Below are positions 40,473 through 49,114 of a stretch of 64,000 nucleotides of DNA, one piece after another. Source of the stretch: Streptomyces liangshanensis (lineage in GTDB: Bacteria > Actinomycetota > Actinomycetes > Streptomycetales > Streptomycetaceae). The notes below the pieces were generated by a model, which ran no database searches, had not been told where the DNA came from, and worked only from the letters and a program-made list of their open reading frames with translations. Within the stretch, counting starts at the first letter, position 1; each line of letters begins with the position of its first letter. The position numbers and the translations under genes were made by a program. Where the stretch lies: assembly GCF_011694815.1 (NCBI RefSeq), contig NZ_CP050177.1, positions 4,627,001 to 4,691,000 on the forward strand. The letters are read 5' to 3'.

Positions 40473-40590
40473 CTACTTCGGATCTTGATTGCCGAGATGA
40501 CTCCCGAGCTTGCGCAGGGCCTTGCGCGTGGCCTCCGAGGAGATGTGGGTGTAGACCTCCGTCGTCACCGCGGGATGGCAGCTGGGGCGA
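40473..40590 (-). pseudogene. C-terminal remnant of a tyrosine recombinase beside tRNA-Ala
   Basis: On the minus strand the frame reads CHPAVTTEVYTHISSEATRK and ends ALRKLGSHLGNQDPK before TAG (40475-40473). This is the Tyr-nucleophile segment and tail of a phage/ICE integrase (HPAVTTEVYTHI). Homology stops near 40590, where other coding begins. The rest of the enzyme is missing. Its closeness to the tRNA 3' end (~60 bp) marks an old attachment site. Confidence 0.7.
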
Positions 40591-40650
40591 GTGGTGGCTA
40601 CTGTGGCGCTTTCGCGCGCGAGACCAGGTGGGCGAGAGATGAGGAGACCC

Positions 40651-41103
40651 GTGCGGGATCGCCTATACGTACGCTTTCAGGGAGTGGTCCGGAGTCGGCG
40701 CGGCCATTTTCCCGGCGTGTTCGCTCTGGCCAACGGCCTTGCTCGTGACGGGAAGCTCAGCGAGGACGAGTACCGGTTCTGGCGAGCCAACAACGACTGG
40801 TACGACGCGGCCTATCCCGACCCATCGACTACCGACCCCAGGGTGTACGACCACGAACTGCACCCCGGTGCGGTGGCTTGGTTCAAGAGCACCGCTACCC
40901 ACCTGATCGACCGGGTGTCTGGCTACCTGGAGATTCTGGACGTCCACGGAGTGCGGTGCGAGCGCATCGAGTCGCCATCGCCCGGTCGGATCATCTACGA
41001 AGACGATGTTCAGGTTGTTGTGGTGCCGTTCGAGGGACCGCCTGTAGCAGCAGTACAGCAGCGAAGTACAGCAACCACCGCGCCCGGACCACCTCGCCGG
41101 TAG
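40651..41103 (+). CDS. Unknown protein in the tRNA-Ala scar region
   Basis: The protein of about 150 residues starts VRDRLYVRFQGVVRSRRGHF (GTG 40651, AGGAGA just upstream; ATG 40639 is an alternative). It has a tidy helical core (FALANGLARDGKLSEDEYRF, WRANNDWYDAAYPDPSTTDP) and a section on a His/Glu-containing loop. The C-terminal ~15 residues (TATTAPGPPRR) look unrelated and may reflect a changed 3' end. I do not recognise the family, though the opening resembles small actinomycete proteins of mobile elements. It may be cargo left from the element whose integrase scar precedes it. Confidence 0.6.
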   Translation: MRDRLYVRFQGVVRSRRGHFPGVFALANGLARDGKLSEDEYRFWRANNDWYDAAYPDPSTTDPRVYDHELHPGAVAWFKSTATHLIDRVSGYLEILDVHGVRCERIESPSPGRIIYEDDVQVVVVPFEGPPVAAVQQRSTATTAPGPPRR

Positions 41104-41135
41104 TTCGCATTGAGGGCTCGGGAGTGGTTAGCGAG

Positions 41136-41166
41136 ATCCCGTCCGGTCTGATCGACCGGACGGGAT
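41136..41166. terminator. Hairpin after the 40651 gene
   Basis: ATCCCGTCCGGT (41136-41147) and ACCGGACGGGAT (41155-41166) pair perfectly around a 7-base loop and are followed by a short T-containing tail. It also faces the convergent gene at 41297. Confidence 0.7.
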
Positions 41167-41296
41167 TTCGGCGTTTCCGGACCGTTTTCGTTCGAGCCGG
41201 CGGACCTGGCCGGCGGCGCGGGAGCCGGGCCTTCAGGGCGCTTCGCCGTGCGGCGGGCGCAGGTCCTGCGTGGGTTCGCTTTGGGGGGTGGCGGGG

Positions 41297-42601
41297 TTAG
41301 GGGGTTGGGGTGGGGAGGGGGATGGGGGTGTATGGGGGCTCTGTGTGTTTCAGGGTGGCTGATTTCGCTGCTTGGTGGTGGTGCAGGAGTTGGGAGATCA
41401 GTTGTACGCCGGCTGGTAGGTCGTCTCTGATCAGTACGTCCAGGCGGTCGGAATGGTGGACGTAGCTGCCGTGCTCGTTCTTTACGGAGGTGCTGCCGCC
41501 GGTCTCCGCTCGGCCCAGGTCGGCTGTCTGGAGCGCGGTGGAGAGTTCCGCGGCGAAGTCCTGTGCGAAGCGCCAGGGGTGTCCGGCGGCGGGCAGGGTG
41601 AGGGTCAGCCGCCAGGAGCTACTGCCGGCCAAGGGGCTGGGGCCGTGCCAGGTGGCTATCAGCTCGCCCTGTTCCAGGCCCGCAAGCGTTTCCACGGCCC
41701 AGGCCGCCTCCGCCGACGCGATCGGCTGGGACAGCGCGCGGAGCAGCGTCGGGTGGTCGAAGCCCGCGCGGGACAGCGCGGAGGCGAGAGGGGCCAGGTG
41801 GTGGTGGCCGTTCGGTTGTGTGCAGAGGTTGAGGGAGGACTGTACGTCGGGGGTATGGAGTGCGGGATTCGTTCGTATGGAGGTGAGTCGGTCCGTCGCG
41901 CGGGCTAGGAGGGCGGACCAGGCGGCGAACGGGAACTCCTTCGACTCGGGCTCCCTCAGGGAGTACAGCGGCAGTCCGTCGCGATCGTGCTGGGTCACCG
42001 CTCGGTGGCCGTCGGGTCGGGTCCGCCACTCGATTCCGGTGCTGCGGAGGTCGCGTAGGTCGAACCAGTCGCGGGTCTCCGACCGGATGGCCGCCAGCGC
42101 TCCGGGGGCTGCTGGCTTGTCCGTTGCCGCGGGCCGGACCGCGGCGAAGGCCGCGTTCGCGAGTGGGGTGACCGCGTCCAGGTTCTCGTTCTCGGTGAGG
42201 AACGCGAAACGCAGCAGCAGCGCCAGCATCGGGCCCGGATGCCGCAGGGCCGGGTTGTGCAGGGCTGCCGCGCGGCACAGCAGGTCCAGTTCGGACCAGG
42301 GCATGACGTGGGGGTGGAAGTGGGCCAGGTCGTCCCAGCCCACGGTCTCGGCCTCGGCGGTCCGGGGCGAGCGGACGGCGAGGTTGACGTAGGCGACGCC
42401 GGGCTCGAACTCCAGCTCCAGCCCCAGGTCGTGATCCAACCAGAAGGCCGCCCGGAGGACCTCGTCCTCCGCCTCCTCGCCCTCCTCTTCCTCGTTCTCC
42501 CTGGCCTCCTCGTAGGCCTCCATCGCGTGGTCGTCGAAGAGGTACAAGGGCCAGAAGTCCGGCTCCGCGGCGCGGGCGGTCAGATCGTCGTCACGAGACA
42601 T
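41297..42601 (-). CDS. Unknown acidic cytoplasmic protein
   Basis: The 434-residue protein has an acidic segment near residues 28-50 (EEARENEEEEGEEAEDEVLR) and no signal peptide or membrane helix. It has a DUF-like body rich in Trp, His and Leu (HFHPHVMPWSELDLLCRAAA; AGLEQGELIATWHGPSPLAG). The C-terminus (IRDDLPAGVQLISQLLHHHQ, then a Pro-Thr tail) ends in low complexity. No catalytic motif was recognised. It diverges from the DUF4240-like gene, and both lie in a patch of uncharacterised genes next to the tRNA-Ala scar. It may belong to accessory DNA, although its codon bias is typical of the host. Confidence 0.65.
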   Translation of the reverse strand: MSRDDDLTARAAEPDFWPLYLFDDHAMEAYEEARENEEEEGEEAEDEVLRAAFWLDHDLGLELEFEPGVAYVNLAVRSPRTAEAETVGWDDLAHFHPHVMPWSELDLLCRAAALHNPALRHPGPMLALLLRFAFLTENENLDAVTPLANAAFAAVRPAATDKPAAPGALAAIRSETRDWFDLRDLRSTGIEWRTRPDGHRAVTQHDRDGLPLYSLREPESKEFPFAAWSALLARATDRLTSIRTNPALHTPDVQSSLNLCTQPNGHHHLAPLASALSRAGFDHPTLLRALSQPIASAEAAWAVETLAGLEQGELIATWHGPSPLAGSSSWRLTLTLPAAGHPWRFAQDFAAELSTALQTADLGRAETGGSTSVKNEHGSYVHHSDRLDVLIRDDLPAGVQLISQLLHHHQAAKSATLKHTEPPYTPIPLPTPTP

Positions 42602-42663
42602 GCGAACACGCTAGCGACCCGGTCCGACATCGCTCGCAGGGCGGCTCCGAAGTCGCCGGGCGA

Positions 42664-43128
42664 GTGGCCGCGTTGCTTGCTCGGCGCTCACCCCAGGAGA
42701 TCGTCGCGACGCAGCAGGTCCTGTGGGATCTGATGGCCGACTCCTACCGGAATCCGCTGTGGGCCGCCGCGTACGTGCTCAACGGCGGGTGCTCGGACGA
42801 CGGGTTCGACTACTTCCGCGGGTGGTTGATAGCCCAGGGGCGTACGACGTTCGAGCGCGTCCTTGATGCCCCCGACTCGCTCGCCGAACTCCCGGACGTC
42901 CGCGCCGCCGCGGGGGAGGGGGCTGACTTCGACTGCGAGGAGATGCTGAGCGTCGCCTGGAACGCGCATTTGGCGGTGACCGGTCAGGAGCTTCCCGCCG
43001 ACGCCTTCACCATCCGGTACCCGGACTTGTACCGAGACCCCGCCTGGAACTTCGATTTCGACGACGAGGACGAGATGTCGCGCAGGCTCGCTGCCCTGAC
43101 CGCGCTGACCGCGTCGGGTGGGAAGTAG
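42664..43128 (+). CDS. DUF4240-like protein, N-terminus apparently short
   Basis: The ~154-residue protein contains the family's most recognisable stretch: RNPLWAAAYVLNGGCSDDGF followed by DYFRGWLIAQGRTTFERVLD and a DPDSLAEL-like segment. Family members normally begin about 25-40 residues earlier with a MD-x-x-x-FWxLID helix; this one begins inside the next helix (GTG 42664). The frame is open further upstream but has no ATG/GTG before the divergent gene, so either a rare start is used or the N-terminus was lost. Members of this family are often tied to polymorphic toxin or defence-adjacent loci, but nothing here proves it. Confidence 0.6.
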   Translation: MAALLARRSPQEIVATQQVLWDLMADSYRNPLWAAAYVLNGGCSDDGFDYFRGWLIAQGRTTFERVLDAPDSLAELPDVRAAAGEGADFDCEEMLSVAWNAHLAVTGQELPADAFTIRYPDLYRDPAWNFDFDDEDEMSRRLAALTALTASGGK

Positions 43129-43231
43129 ACCTCCACGACTCCACGACGGCGTTTCTGACCTCGTACGTCTGCTTGGGGAGTGGTACGGAACCGGGCCGCG
43201 TTCCGGTGGGGGGTCGGGGCAGCATGGTGGG

Positions 43232-43693
43232 GTGCCTGGGCTGCTGTGGGATGACGTGAAGTGCTTCTTCGACCCGGAGTTGATGGGGGCGCTGCCCGAT
43301 GTGGTGGTGGCCGGGGCCTCGGTGGGCGGGTGGCAGATGGTGCTCGACCTCGTTGGTGAGCGTGGTTGGGCGTGTCGGTACTCCGAGGGTGGGGTGGTGT
43401 TGCCGCTGCCCCGGGCGGAGGTGGTTCTGTCCCGCCCGGCTGGCGCCGAATGCCCGGAGCTCAGGGTCTGGCCCGTTGCCGGCATGCTGGCGATCTTCCG
43501 GTTCTCGGCGGCGGACGAGATCGACGTCGACCTGCGGGAGATCCAGGGCCAGGAACGACTGGACGCGTTCTGCGGCTTCCTGCGGGTGCTCGGTCTGCGG
43601 CTGGGGAAGTCCGTGCTGGTGCATTCCGAGGGCGGTGAGTGCGGCCCCCCGGCGCTCGGGTTCGATGTGGAGGTCGGTCGCGTGGTGGTGTAG
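43232..43693 (+). CDS. Unknown protein
   Basis: About 153 residues from GTG 43232 (VPGLLWDDVKCFFDPELMGA). A globular alpha/beta protein is suggested (VLDLVGERGWACRYSEGGVV, ECPELRVWPVAGMLAIFRFS, REIQGQERLDAFCGFLRVLG). No motif is recognised. It follows the DUF4240-like gene in the same direction with a 103-bp gap and is closed by a strong hairpin. Upstream in-frame starts exist but the codon pattern weakens there, so the start is uncertain. It may act with its neighbour as a small accessory unit. Confidence 0.55.
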   Translation: MPGLLWDDVKCFFDPELMGALPDVVVAGASVGGWQMVLDLVGERGWACRYSEGGVVLPLPRAEVVLSRPAGAECPELRVWPVAGMLAIFRFSAADEIDVDLREIQGQERLDAFCGFLRVLGLRLGKSVLVHSEGGECGPPALGFDVEVGRVVV

Positions 43694-43708
43694 GCGGCGC
43701 GCTGAGGC

Positions 43709-43740
43709 CGCCCCCGGTTCGGGCGGGCGAACCGGGGGCG
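43709..43740. terminator. Bidirectional terminator between the 43232 and DUF3103 genes
   Basis: CGCCCCCGGTTCG (43709-43721) and CGAACCGGGGGCG (43728-43740) pair perfectly around a 6-base loop, between two convergent stop codons. Confidence 0.8.
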
Positions 43741-43751
43741 GGTGCGGTGGG

Positions 43752-44933
43752 TCAGAACTGGGTCACGTAGTACGGGGACACCGTCAGGGTGCCGTTGGCG
43801 CGGGCGCCGGTGAGGGGGCCCGAGGAGGTCTGGGACAGGGTGTACCAGGAGTCCACGTAGTCGGGGTCGTTGGTGTACCAGGAGGCGGGGATCGCGTCGA
43901 GGATCGCGTTCACCAGGGGGATGTAGGCGCCCAGGTCGGTGATGGTGAGCAGGGCGTCCGCCAGGGCCTTGGCCAGAGCCTGGTAGTTGGTGTCGCCGTC
44001 GTCCTCCATCATCACGACGTCGGCGAGGTTGTACTTGTAGGAGGACCAGTTCACGAGGATCTGGTTCGGGTTGTACGTCGTGCCGTCGTTGTCCAGGTAC
44101 GGCATGTCGACCGTGTCGACGCGCACCTTGCCGTCGAAACCGAAGCCGCTGACGATCGAGAAGACCTCCGCGTCGCCCGAGACCCAGGGCTCCTCGTCGT
44201 TCGACAGCCGGACCGAGTCGATCTTTGTGGTCCAGAAGCCCGCGGAGAGGGAGGAGGTGGGGGACTTCTCGCTGGTGCGTGTGGGGGTGCGTGTGGCGGA
44301 GGGCGCGGGGGCCGGTATGCCCCTGGCCGTCAGCTCCTTGTTCAGCGTCCTCAGGCCCGCCTCCGTCGCCCGCGCCCCGTCGATGTCCACCACGTACACC
44401 GGGCGGTCCGGGACACGGTCGGCGTCCAGCGTGTGGGCGCGGCCCCGGCTGTCGTACGCGGTGATCGTCTCCGCGCCGTCCTCCGTGGCGGCCGCCGCCA
44501 CCAACGGGGCCGTACCCGAGGCCAGTTCGGCGCGCATGGACGGGGACGCCAGGCGCAGGCGCAGCAGCGAGCCCGTGTCGGACGCGAGGCCCTTGGCCTC
44601 GGCGATGCGGCGGTCGGCGGTCGCGACGGCCGGTTCGAGGGCGCTTCCCGCGCCGGTGCGGGTACGGCTCGTCAGCGCGCGCAGGTCGACCTCGTCCGAG
44701 GCGAGCGCGGCGGTACGCACCTGGGTCCGCCAACTCCCCTCACTGAGCGAGGCGGCGAACGCGCGCGCCGTGCTGTCCTCGATGACCCCGACCGTGGACG
44801 GTGCGGAGATCGGTGCCGCGCCCGCCGTCGGCGACGCCACGCCTTGCAGCGTGGCGACAGCGGCGGCGCAGAGTGCGAGAGCGAGGGCACGGCGGCGTGC
44901 GCGGGGTGTGCGCGACATGCGGAACGGGCTCAA
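43752..44933 (-). CDS. Secreted DUF3103-like protein
   Basis: The 393-residue protein has a signal peptide (RRRALALALCAAAVATLQG, cleavage near the Ala-rich TAGAAP). An exported alpha-helical region follows, then a C-terminal half with WTTKIDSVRLSNDEEPWVSG, VDMPYLDNDGTTYNPNQILV and DVVMMEDDGDTNYQALAKAL. These match what I remember of DUF3103, a family of exported proteins without assigned function. TTG 44933 was chosen because AGGAGG lies five bases upstream; ATG 44918 is five codons further in. Acidic clusters such as EDDGDTN could bind calcium. Confidence 0.75.
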   Translation of the reverse strand: MSPFRMSRTPRARRRALALALCAAAVATLQGVASPTAGAAPISAPSTVGVIEDSTARAFAASLSEGSWRTQVRTAALASDEVDLRALTSRTRTGAGSALEPAVATADRRIAEAKGLASDTGSLLRLRLASPSMRAELASGTAPLVAAAATEDGAETITAYDSRGRAHTLDADRVPDRPVYVVDIDGARATEAGLRTLNKELTARGIPAPAPSATRTPTRTSEKSPTSSLSAGFWTTKIDSVRLSNDEEPWVSGDAEVFSIVSGFGFDGKVRVDTVDMPYLDNDGTTYNPNQILVNWSSYKYNLADVVMMEDDGDTNYQALAKALADALLTITDLGAYIPLVNAILDAIPASWYTNDPDYVDSWYTLSQTSSGPLTGARANGTLTVSPYYVTQF

Positions 44934-45119
44934 GCGATCCTCCTGGAGGCCGGCCGCCCGTGCCTCTCGGCGCGGCGGCGGTGTGGGGGCCGTACGGGGC
45001 GGTACGGGAGCGTTCAGGATTGCGCCGGATCGATCTATGCGGGTAGACAGCGCCGTGAAAAGCATGTCCGTGGCATGTCAAATGCACAAGGGCGCCCAGG
45101 TGAACAAACGCGGGCGCGC

Positions 45120-45608
45120 TCAGAGCACCAGATGCATCACGTGCAGCCCCACGTACCCCTTGGCCGGATGCCGGAACGCCCCGGGCACCGTGCCCACCAC
45201 CTCGAAGCCCAGCGAGCGGTACAGCCTCACCGCGTGCTCGTTCGTCTCCACCACCGCGTTGAACTGCATCCCCCTGAACCCCGCCGCCCGCGCCCACTCC
45301 ACCGAGTGCTCGCACAGCGCGCGGCCCACGCCCTGCCCGGAGCGCGCCGGGTCCACCATGTAGCTCGCGCTCGCGACGTGCGCGCCGTTGCCCATCTGGT
45401 TCGCGTTCATCTTCGCCGTACCGAGGACCGTCCCGTCGTCGTCGACGGCGACGACCGTACGGTTCGGGGCCGACAGGAGCCACATGTCCCGCCCGCCCTC
45501 CTCGGTCAGGTCGACCGGGTAGGTGAAGGTGTCGCCCGCGGCGACGATGTCCCGGAAGAAGGGCCAGATGGCGGGCCAGTCCGCGGCCGTGGTGTCTCGG
45601 ATCAACAT
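45120..45608 (-). CDS. GNAT-family N-acetyltransferase
   Basis: The 162-residue protein begins MLIRDTTAADWPAIWPFFRD. It shows the acetyl-CoA loop in ASYMVDPARSGQGVGRALCE (V-x-P-x-x-x-G-x-G-x-G/A) and the C-terminal AVVETNEHAVRLYRSLGFEV. This matches single-domain GNATs such as the phosphinothricin/aminoglycoside-type or YncA-like acetyltransferases. ATG 45608 was taken; a longer start at 45635 adds MRPACHGVR and seems less likely. It is downstream of the P450 gene in the same direction with 56 bp between, so they may share a transcript. The acceptor is unknown. Confidence 0.9.
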   Translation of the reverse strand: MLIRDTTAADWPAIWPFFRDIVAAGDTFTYPVDLTEEGGRDMWLLSAPNRTVVAVDDDGTVLGTAKMNANQMGNGAHVASASYMVDPARSGQGVGRALCEHSVEWARAAGFRGMQFNAVVETNEHAVRLYRSLGFEVVGTVPGAFRHPAKGYVGLHVMHLVL

Positions 45609-45664
45609 CCGGACACCATGGCATGCGGGCCGCATCAGCGCCGAACGGTTTACGGCGAGCGGGG

Positions 45665-47029
45665 TCAGCCGTTCCCTCCCTGCCCGTTCCCTCCCTCCCC
45701 GAGCGCGTACGGCATCGACCGCACCCGGTTGTCGAAGTTCGACGGCACCAGCACCGGCGCGCCCGTCGCGCGCAGGTCCGGCGCCCGCGTCAGCAGCTCG
45801 CGGAACAGCGCCTTCATCTCCTGCTTGGCGAGGTACGTGCCCAGGCAGTAGTGCGGCCCCCCGCCCCCGTACCCGACATGCGGGTTCGGGCTGCGCGTGA
45901 TGTCGAAGGCGTCCGGGTCGGTGAAGACGGCCTCGTCGCGGTTGGCCGACGCGTAGAAGAGCACCACCTTGTCGCCCTTGCGGAAGGCGTGGCCGTTCAT
46001 CCGGTGGTCGCGGGTGAGCGTGCGCCGGAACTGGATGATCGGCGTCGAGTGCCGCACGATCTCCTCCGTCGCGCCGTCCGCGTACCGGTCGAAGTCCTCC
46101 ACCAGCAGGGCCCGTTGCGCCGGATGGCGGGTGAGCAGGTCCAGGCCGTGCGCGATGGCGTTACGGGTCGTCTCGACGCCCGCGACCATCAGGAGCGAGA
46201 AGAAGGCGCCCAGTTGACGGCCCGTCAGCGACTGCCCGTCGATGTCGGCGCTGACCAGCATCGAGACCAGGTCGTCCGTGGGGTTCTTGCGCCGCTCCCG
46301 CCCCAGGTCCGCCACCATGCCCTGCATCGAGGCCAGCGCCCGCAGCCCCTTGCCCGGCATCCGGAACCGGTCGCGGGCCGCGCGCGCCACCCCCGTGTCG
46401 CCCGAGGCGCGGTTCACCTGGCCGAGGATCGCGGGCCGTTCCGCCTCCGGGATGCCCATCAGGTTGCAGATGACCTCGAACGGCATCCGGGACGCGACGG
46501 CCGTGACGAAGTCCCCCGCCCGGTCACCGAGAGCCCCGCCCCCGGCCCCCGTACCCCCGGCCCCCGCACCCCCCTCCGCCAGCACGTCGTCGACGATCCG
46601 GGCCGCCACCGCCCGGATGTCCTCCTCCGTACGCCCGAGGATGCGCGGGGTGAAGGACCGGGAGACGATACGGCGCAGCTGCGCGTGCCGGGGCCCGTCC
46701 AGATTGACCAGGGAGTCGCCGAACAGGGCGCGCACCCAGCGGGCCGGCTCGGGCGTCGTGGCGCCCGGCGCGCTGGCGAACACCTCGGGGTTACGGCTCG
46801 CCTCGACCACGTCCGCGTGCCGGACCAGCGCGTGGAATCCCCGCTCCCGCCGCCCCCGGCCCCTTTCCCGCTCCACGAAGTACTGAGGCGCCTCCCATTG
46901 GCGCAGCAGCGCGAATGCGCGCAGCCTTTCGGCGTGCGGGAGTTGCCAGAACGACGGATCTCCGAGATCCGGTCGCGGTCTTCCCGGCTCTTCTCCCTCT
47001 ACCGCGGCCTGTTCCGCCAGCGTGGTCAT
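45665..47029 (-). CDS. Cytochrome P450
   Basis: The 454-residue protein shows all P450 landmarks: I-helix FSLLMVAGVETTRNAIAHGL, the K-helix ExxR in ATEEIVRHSTPIIQFRR, RTLTRDHRMNGHAFRKGDKV, and the heme loop HVGYGGGGPHYCLGTYLAKQ with the thiolate ligand Cys395. A Gly/Ala-rich insert near residue 160 (GGAGAGGTGAGGGA) is unusual and is probably a surface loop expansion. The I-helix reads GVETTR in place of the more common AGxDTT. The sequence type recalls steroid/terpene CYPs of actinomycetes. No ferredoxin gene is adjacent. ATG 47029 follows AAGGGAA. Confidence 0.93.
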   Translation of the reverse strand: MTTLAEQAAVEGEEPGRPRPDLGDPSFWQLPHAERLRAFALLRQWEAPQYFVERERGRGRRERGFHALVRHADVVEASRNPEVFASAPGATTPEPARWVRALFGDSLVNLDGPRHAQLRRIVSRSFTPRILGRTEEDIRAVAARIVDDVLAEGGAGAGGTGAGGGALGDRAGDFVTAVASRMPFEVICNLMGIPEAERPAILGQVNRASGDTGVARAARDRFRMPGKGLRALASMQGMVADLGRERRKNPTDDLVSMLVSADIDGQSLTGRQLGAFFSLLMVAGVETTRNAIAHGLDLLTRHPAQRALLVEDFDRYADGATEEIVRHSTPIIQFRRTLTRDHRMNGHAFRKGDKVVLFYASANRDEAVFTDPDAFDITRSPNPHVGYGGGGPHYCLGTYLAKQEMKALFRELLTRAPDLRATGAPVLVPSNFDNRVRSMPYALGEGGNGQGGNG

Positions 47030-47206
47030 GGGAATTCCCTTCCGATCGGTGTGACCGTGGTCGCGCGTGGTCAAGGAGCTTGCCACGAAAAGGAGGTCCG
47101 GGCGGGGGACCAACTCTCGTACAGGAGAACGAGAAAGGAGTGCGCTCGCCCACTCGGGTGAAGCGGGCTCACGGACATTCCCCGCGGGCCGCTACTGTGC
47201 GGGAGC

Positions 47207-47713
47207 ATGACCACTCCCCACACCGCCGCGAACACCCTCAAGTACACCCCTCTCCTGGGTACCCTTTCGGTGATTCCGTGGACCAGCGACCCGACCGACG
47301 AAGAACGCAACGCGCCCTATCTGCTCGCCTATTCACTGGGTGACGGCCGCGAGGGGCCGGAGGTCGGCGAGGAGACGATGCGGACCGTCCTCGGCGAGGT
47401 CGGGCTGAAGCCCGGCGGCGACCTGGTGGACGTCGGCCGCAACCCCGGCCTCGGGATCAAGCTGCTGGTGGAGGCCGGACGGGCCGTCCTGACCATGCCG
47501 TACCTCAACGCGCAGTGCCCCGTCCCGCCGGAGTGGGAGGAGGACGCCCGGGGGATCGGGCAGGTCTACTTCATGGTCGCCACCCGCCCGTGGACGTCGG
47601 GAACGCCGGGAAAGCCCGTCACCGAGGAGCAGTTGCGGGCCTTCGTCGGCGACGACGAGGTCCTTTCCAGCGCCGCGCACTGCCTGCTGCCGGTACGGAG
47701 CCTGCGCGGCTGA
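47207..47713 (+). CDS. DUF5949-like Streptomyces protein
   Basis: The 168-residue protein starts MTTPHTAANTLKYTPLLGTL and continues with LGTLSVIPWTSDPTDEERNA, YLLAYSLGDGREGPEVGEET and QVYFMVATRPWTSGTPGKPV. I recognise the general pattern as DUF5949, a soluble actinomycete family of unknown role. There is no signal peptide. It diverges from the P450 across 177 bp and is followed 42 bp later by the VKOR-like gene in the same direction, perhaps one transcript. Confidence 0.7.
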   Translation: MTTPHTAANTLKYTPLLGTLSVIPWTSDPTDEERNAPYLLAYSLGDGREGPEVGEETMRTVLGEVGLKPGGDLVDVGRNPGLGIKLLVEAGRAVLTMPYLNAQCPVPPEWEEDARGIGQVYFMVATRPWTSGTPGKPVTEEQLRAFVGDDEVLSSAAHCLLPVRSLRG

Positions 47714-47755
47714 ATCCGTACCGCCCGGCGAACGCGTAAAGGGAGCGTGGAAAGC

Positions 47756-48436
47756 ATGGCGTCAGCACTGGTCGGCAAGGCGACAGCAGGCGAAGGACAC
47801 AGGAAACCCGGCGGCGACGGAACGGCGAGGGAACCGGCGACGGCCGACGGAACCGGCCTTTCCCCGGCCGGAGTTCGGGCATTCGCGCTGATGCTGGTGA
47901 TCACCGGTGCGATGGGAACGCTGGCGGCGTGGGTGATCACCCTCGACAAGTTCAAGCTGCTGGAGGACCCGAATTTCACCCCGGGGTGCAGCCTGAACCC
48001 GGTGGTGTCCTGCGGGAACATCATGAAGAGCGAGCAGGCCTCGGTCTTCGGATTCCCGAATCCGATGCTGGGGCTCGCGACCTATCCCGTGGTGATCGGG
48101 ATCGGTGTCGCGCTGCTCGCCGGGGCGCGCTACCACCGCTGGTTCTGGCTCGGGTTGAACGCGGGCGCGCTGTTCGGCGTCGCGTTCTGCACCTGGCTCC
48201 AGTTCGAGTCGCTCTACCGGATCAACTCGCTGTGCCTGTGGTGCTGCCTGGCCTGGGTCGGCACGATCGTCATGTTCTGGTACGTGACCTCGCACAACCT
48301 CCGCCACGGGATCATCCCCGCGCCGGCCGGGCTGCGGGATGCGCTGGGCGAGTTCACCTGGGTCCTGCCCGTGCTGCACCTCGGGATCATCGGCATGCTG
48401 ATCCTCACCCGCTGGTGGGACTTCTGGATCAGTTGA
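47756..48436 (+). CDS. Vitamin K epoxide reductase-family membrane protein
   Basis: The 226-residue protein has a ~38-residue disordered head, then four to five membrane helices. The VKOR cysteines are present: Cys78 and Cys86 in the periplasmic loop (GCSLNPVVSC), the Ser/Asn-containing loop NPVVSCGNIMKSEQA, and the CxxC redox pair Cys160/Cys163 (SLCLWC). VKOR homologues regenerate disulfides for a DsbA-like thioredoxin outside the membrane. No fused thioredoxin domain is present here, so a separate partner is needed. ATG 47756 gives better spacing to AAAGGGAG than GTG 47747. Confidence 0.93.
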   Translation: MASALVGKATAGEGHRKPGGDGTAREPATADGTGLSPAGVRAFALMLVITGAMGTLAAWVITLDKFKLLEDPNFTPGCSLNPVVSCGNIMKSEQASVFGFPNPMLGLATYPVVIGIGVALLAGARYHRWFWLGLNAGALFGVAFCTWLQFESLYRINSLCLWCCLAWVGTIVMFWYVTSHNLRHGIIPAPAGLRDALGEFTWVLPVLHLGIIGMLILTRWWDFWIS

Positions 48437-48552
48437 CGGTCCCGGCCGGGCCGACGGTACGAGAAGCCGGGGCGGTCCGGGCAGCCGGAGCGGTGCGGCC
48501 CCCGGCCCCGGCGACGGGGCGGGGGGCCGGCACGGCGAACGAAGCTCCGCCG

Positions 48553-48831
48553 CTACTTGCCCAGCGGGAGTCCGCCGAGGAGCTTGTTGCCCTTCGACTT
48601 GCTCAGGCCGGCCGCGGTGTCCTTGACCGCGTTGACGAGCGAGCCCTTGTTCTTCGGGTCGAGCGCGTTGGTGTTGACGGGCGAACCGCTGCGCAGCCCG
48701 TCACTCGCCAGGGTGTCGACAGCGCCGTTCAGGCTCATCGAGGACGGGCCTTCGGCGGCGAAGGCGGGGCTGGCGGCACCCAGCGCCATCATGGAACCGG
48801 CGACGACCGCGGCGACCTTCATGGGCTTCAT
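48553..48831 (-). CDS. Small secreted protein of unknown function
   Basis: The 92-residue protein has a signal peptide (MKPMKVAAVVAGSMMALGAA, cleavage after AFA-A). The mature part of about 67 residues contains GAVDTLASDGLRSGSPVNTN and ends KGNKLLGGLPLGK. It has no cysteine and is basic at the C-terminus. AAGGA precedes the ATG. Such small Ala/Gly/Ser-rich secreted proteins are common near chaplin loci in Streptomyces; no function is known to me. It stands apart from the neighbour at 49115 and has its own leader of about 280 bp. Confidence 0.75.
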   Translation of the reverse strand: MKPMKVAAVVAGSMMALGAASPAFAAEGPSSMSLNGAVDTLASDGLRSGSPVNTNALDPKNKGSLVNAVKDTAAGLSKSKGNKLLGGLPLGK

Positions 48832-49039
48832 TCTTGAATCCTTCTTTCAGCGATGTCCGTTGCGAGGCGGCGAAACAAAGGGCGAGACAACTCGCCTGTC
48901 GCACAGGCCTCTTGGAGGTCTCCCTTGCGTGGCCTCGTCATGGGTAACGATTCCTGGGCGCGCCGGAAACTCCGTGGGGAAGGAATTCTGGGCAGGCCAC
49001 CCGAATGAAGCGGACTCGGCCTATCCTCCTATGAAATCC

Positions 49040-49078
49040 CCCGCGCCCGGACCCCTGGGTGCGGGGTCCGGGCGCGGG
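49040..49078. terminator. Strong hairpin after the 49115 gene
   Basis: A 16-base arm (CCCGCGCCCGGACCCC, 49040-49055) pairs perfectly with 49063-49078 around a 7-base loop. It lies 37 bases beyond the stop of the minus-strand secreted-protein gene at 49115. Confidence 0.8.
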
Positions 49079-49114
49079 AGGGTACGACAGCCCGTTCTCA
49101 CGGGCGTCGTGCGT

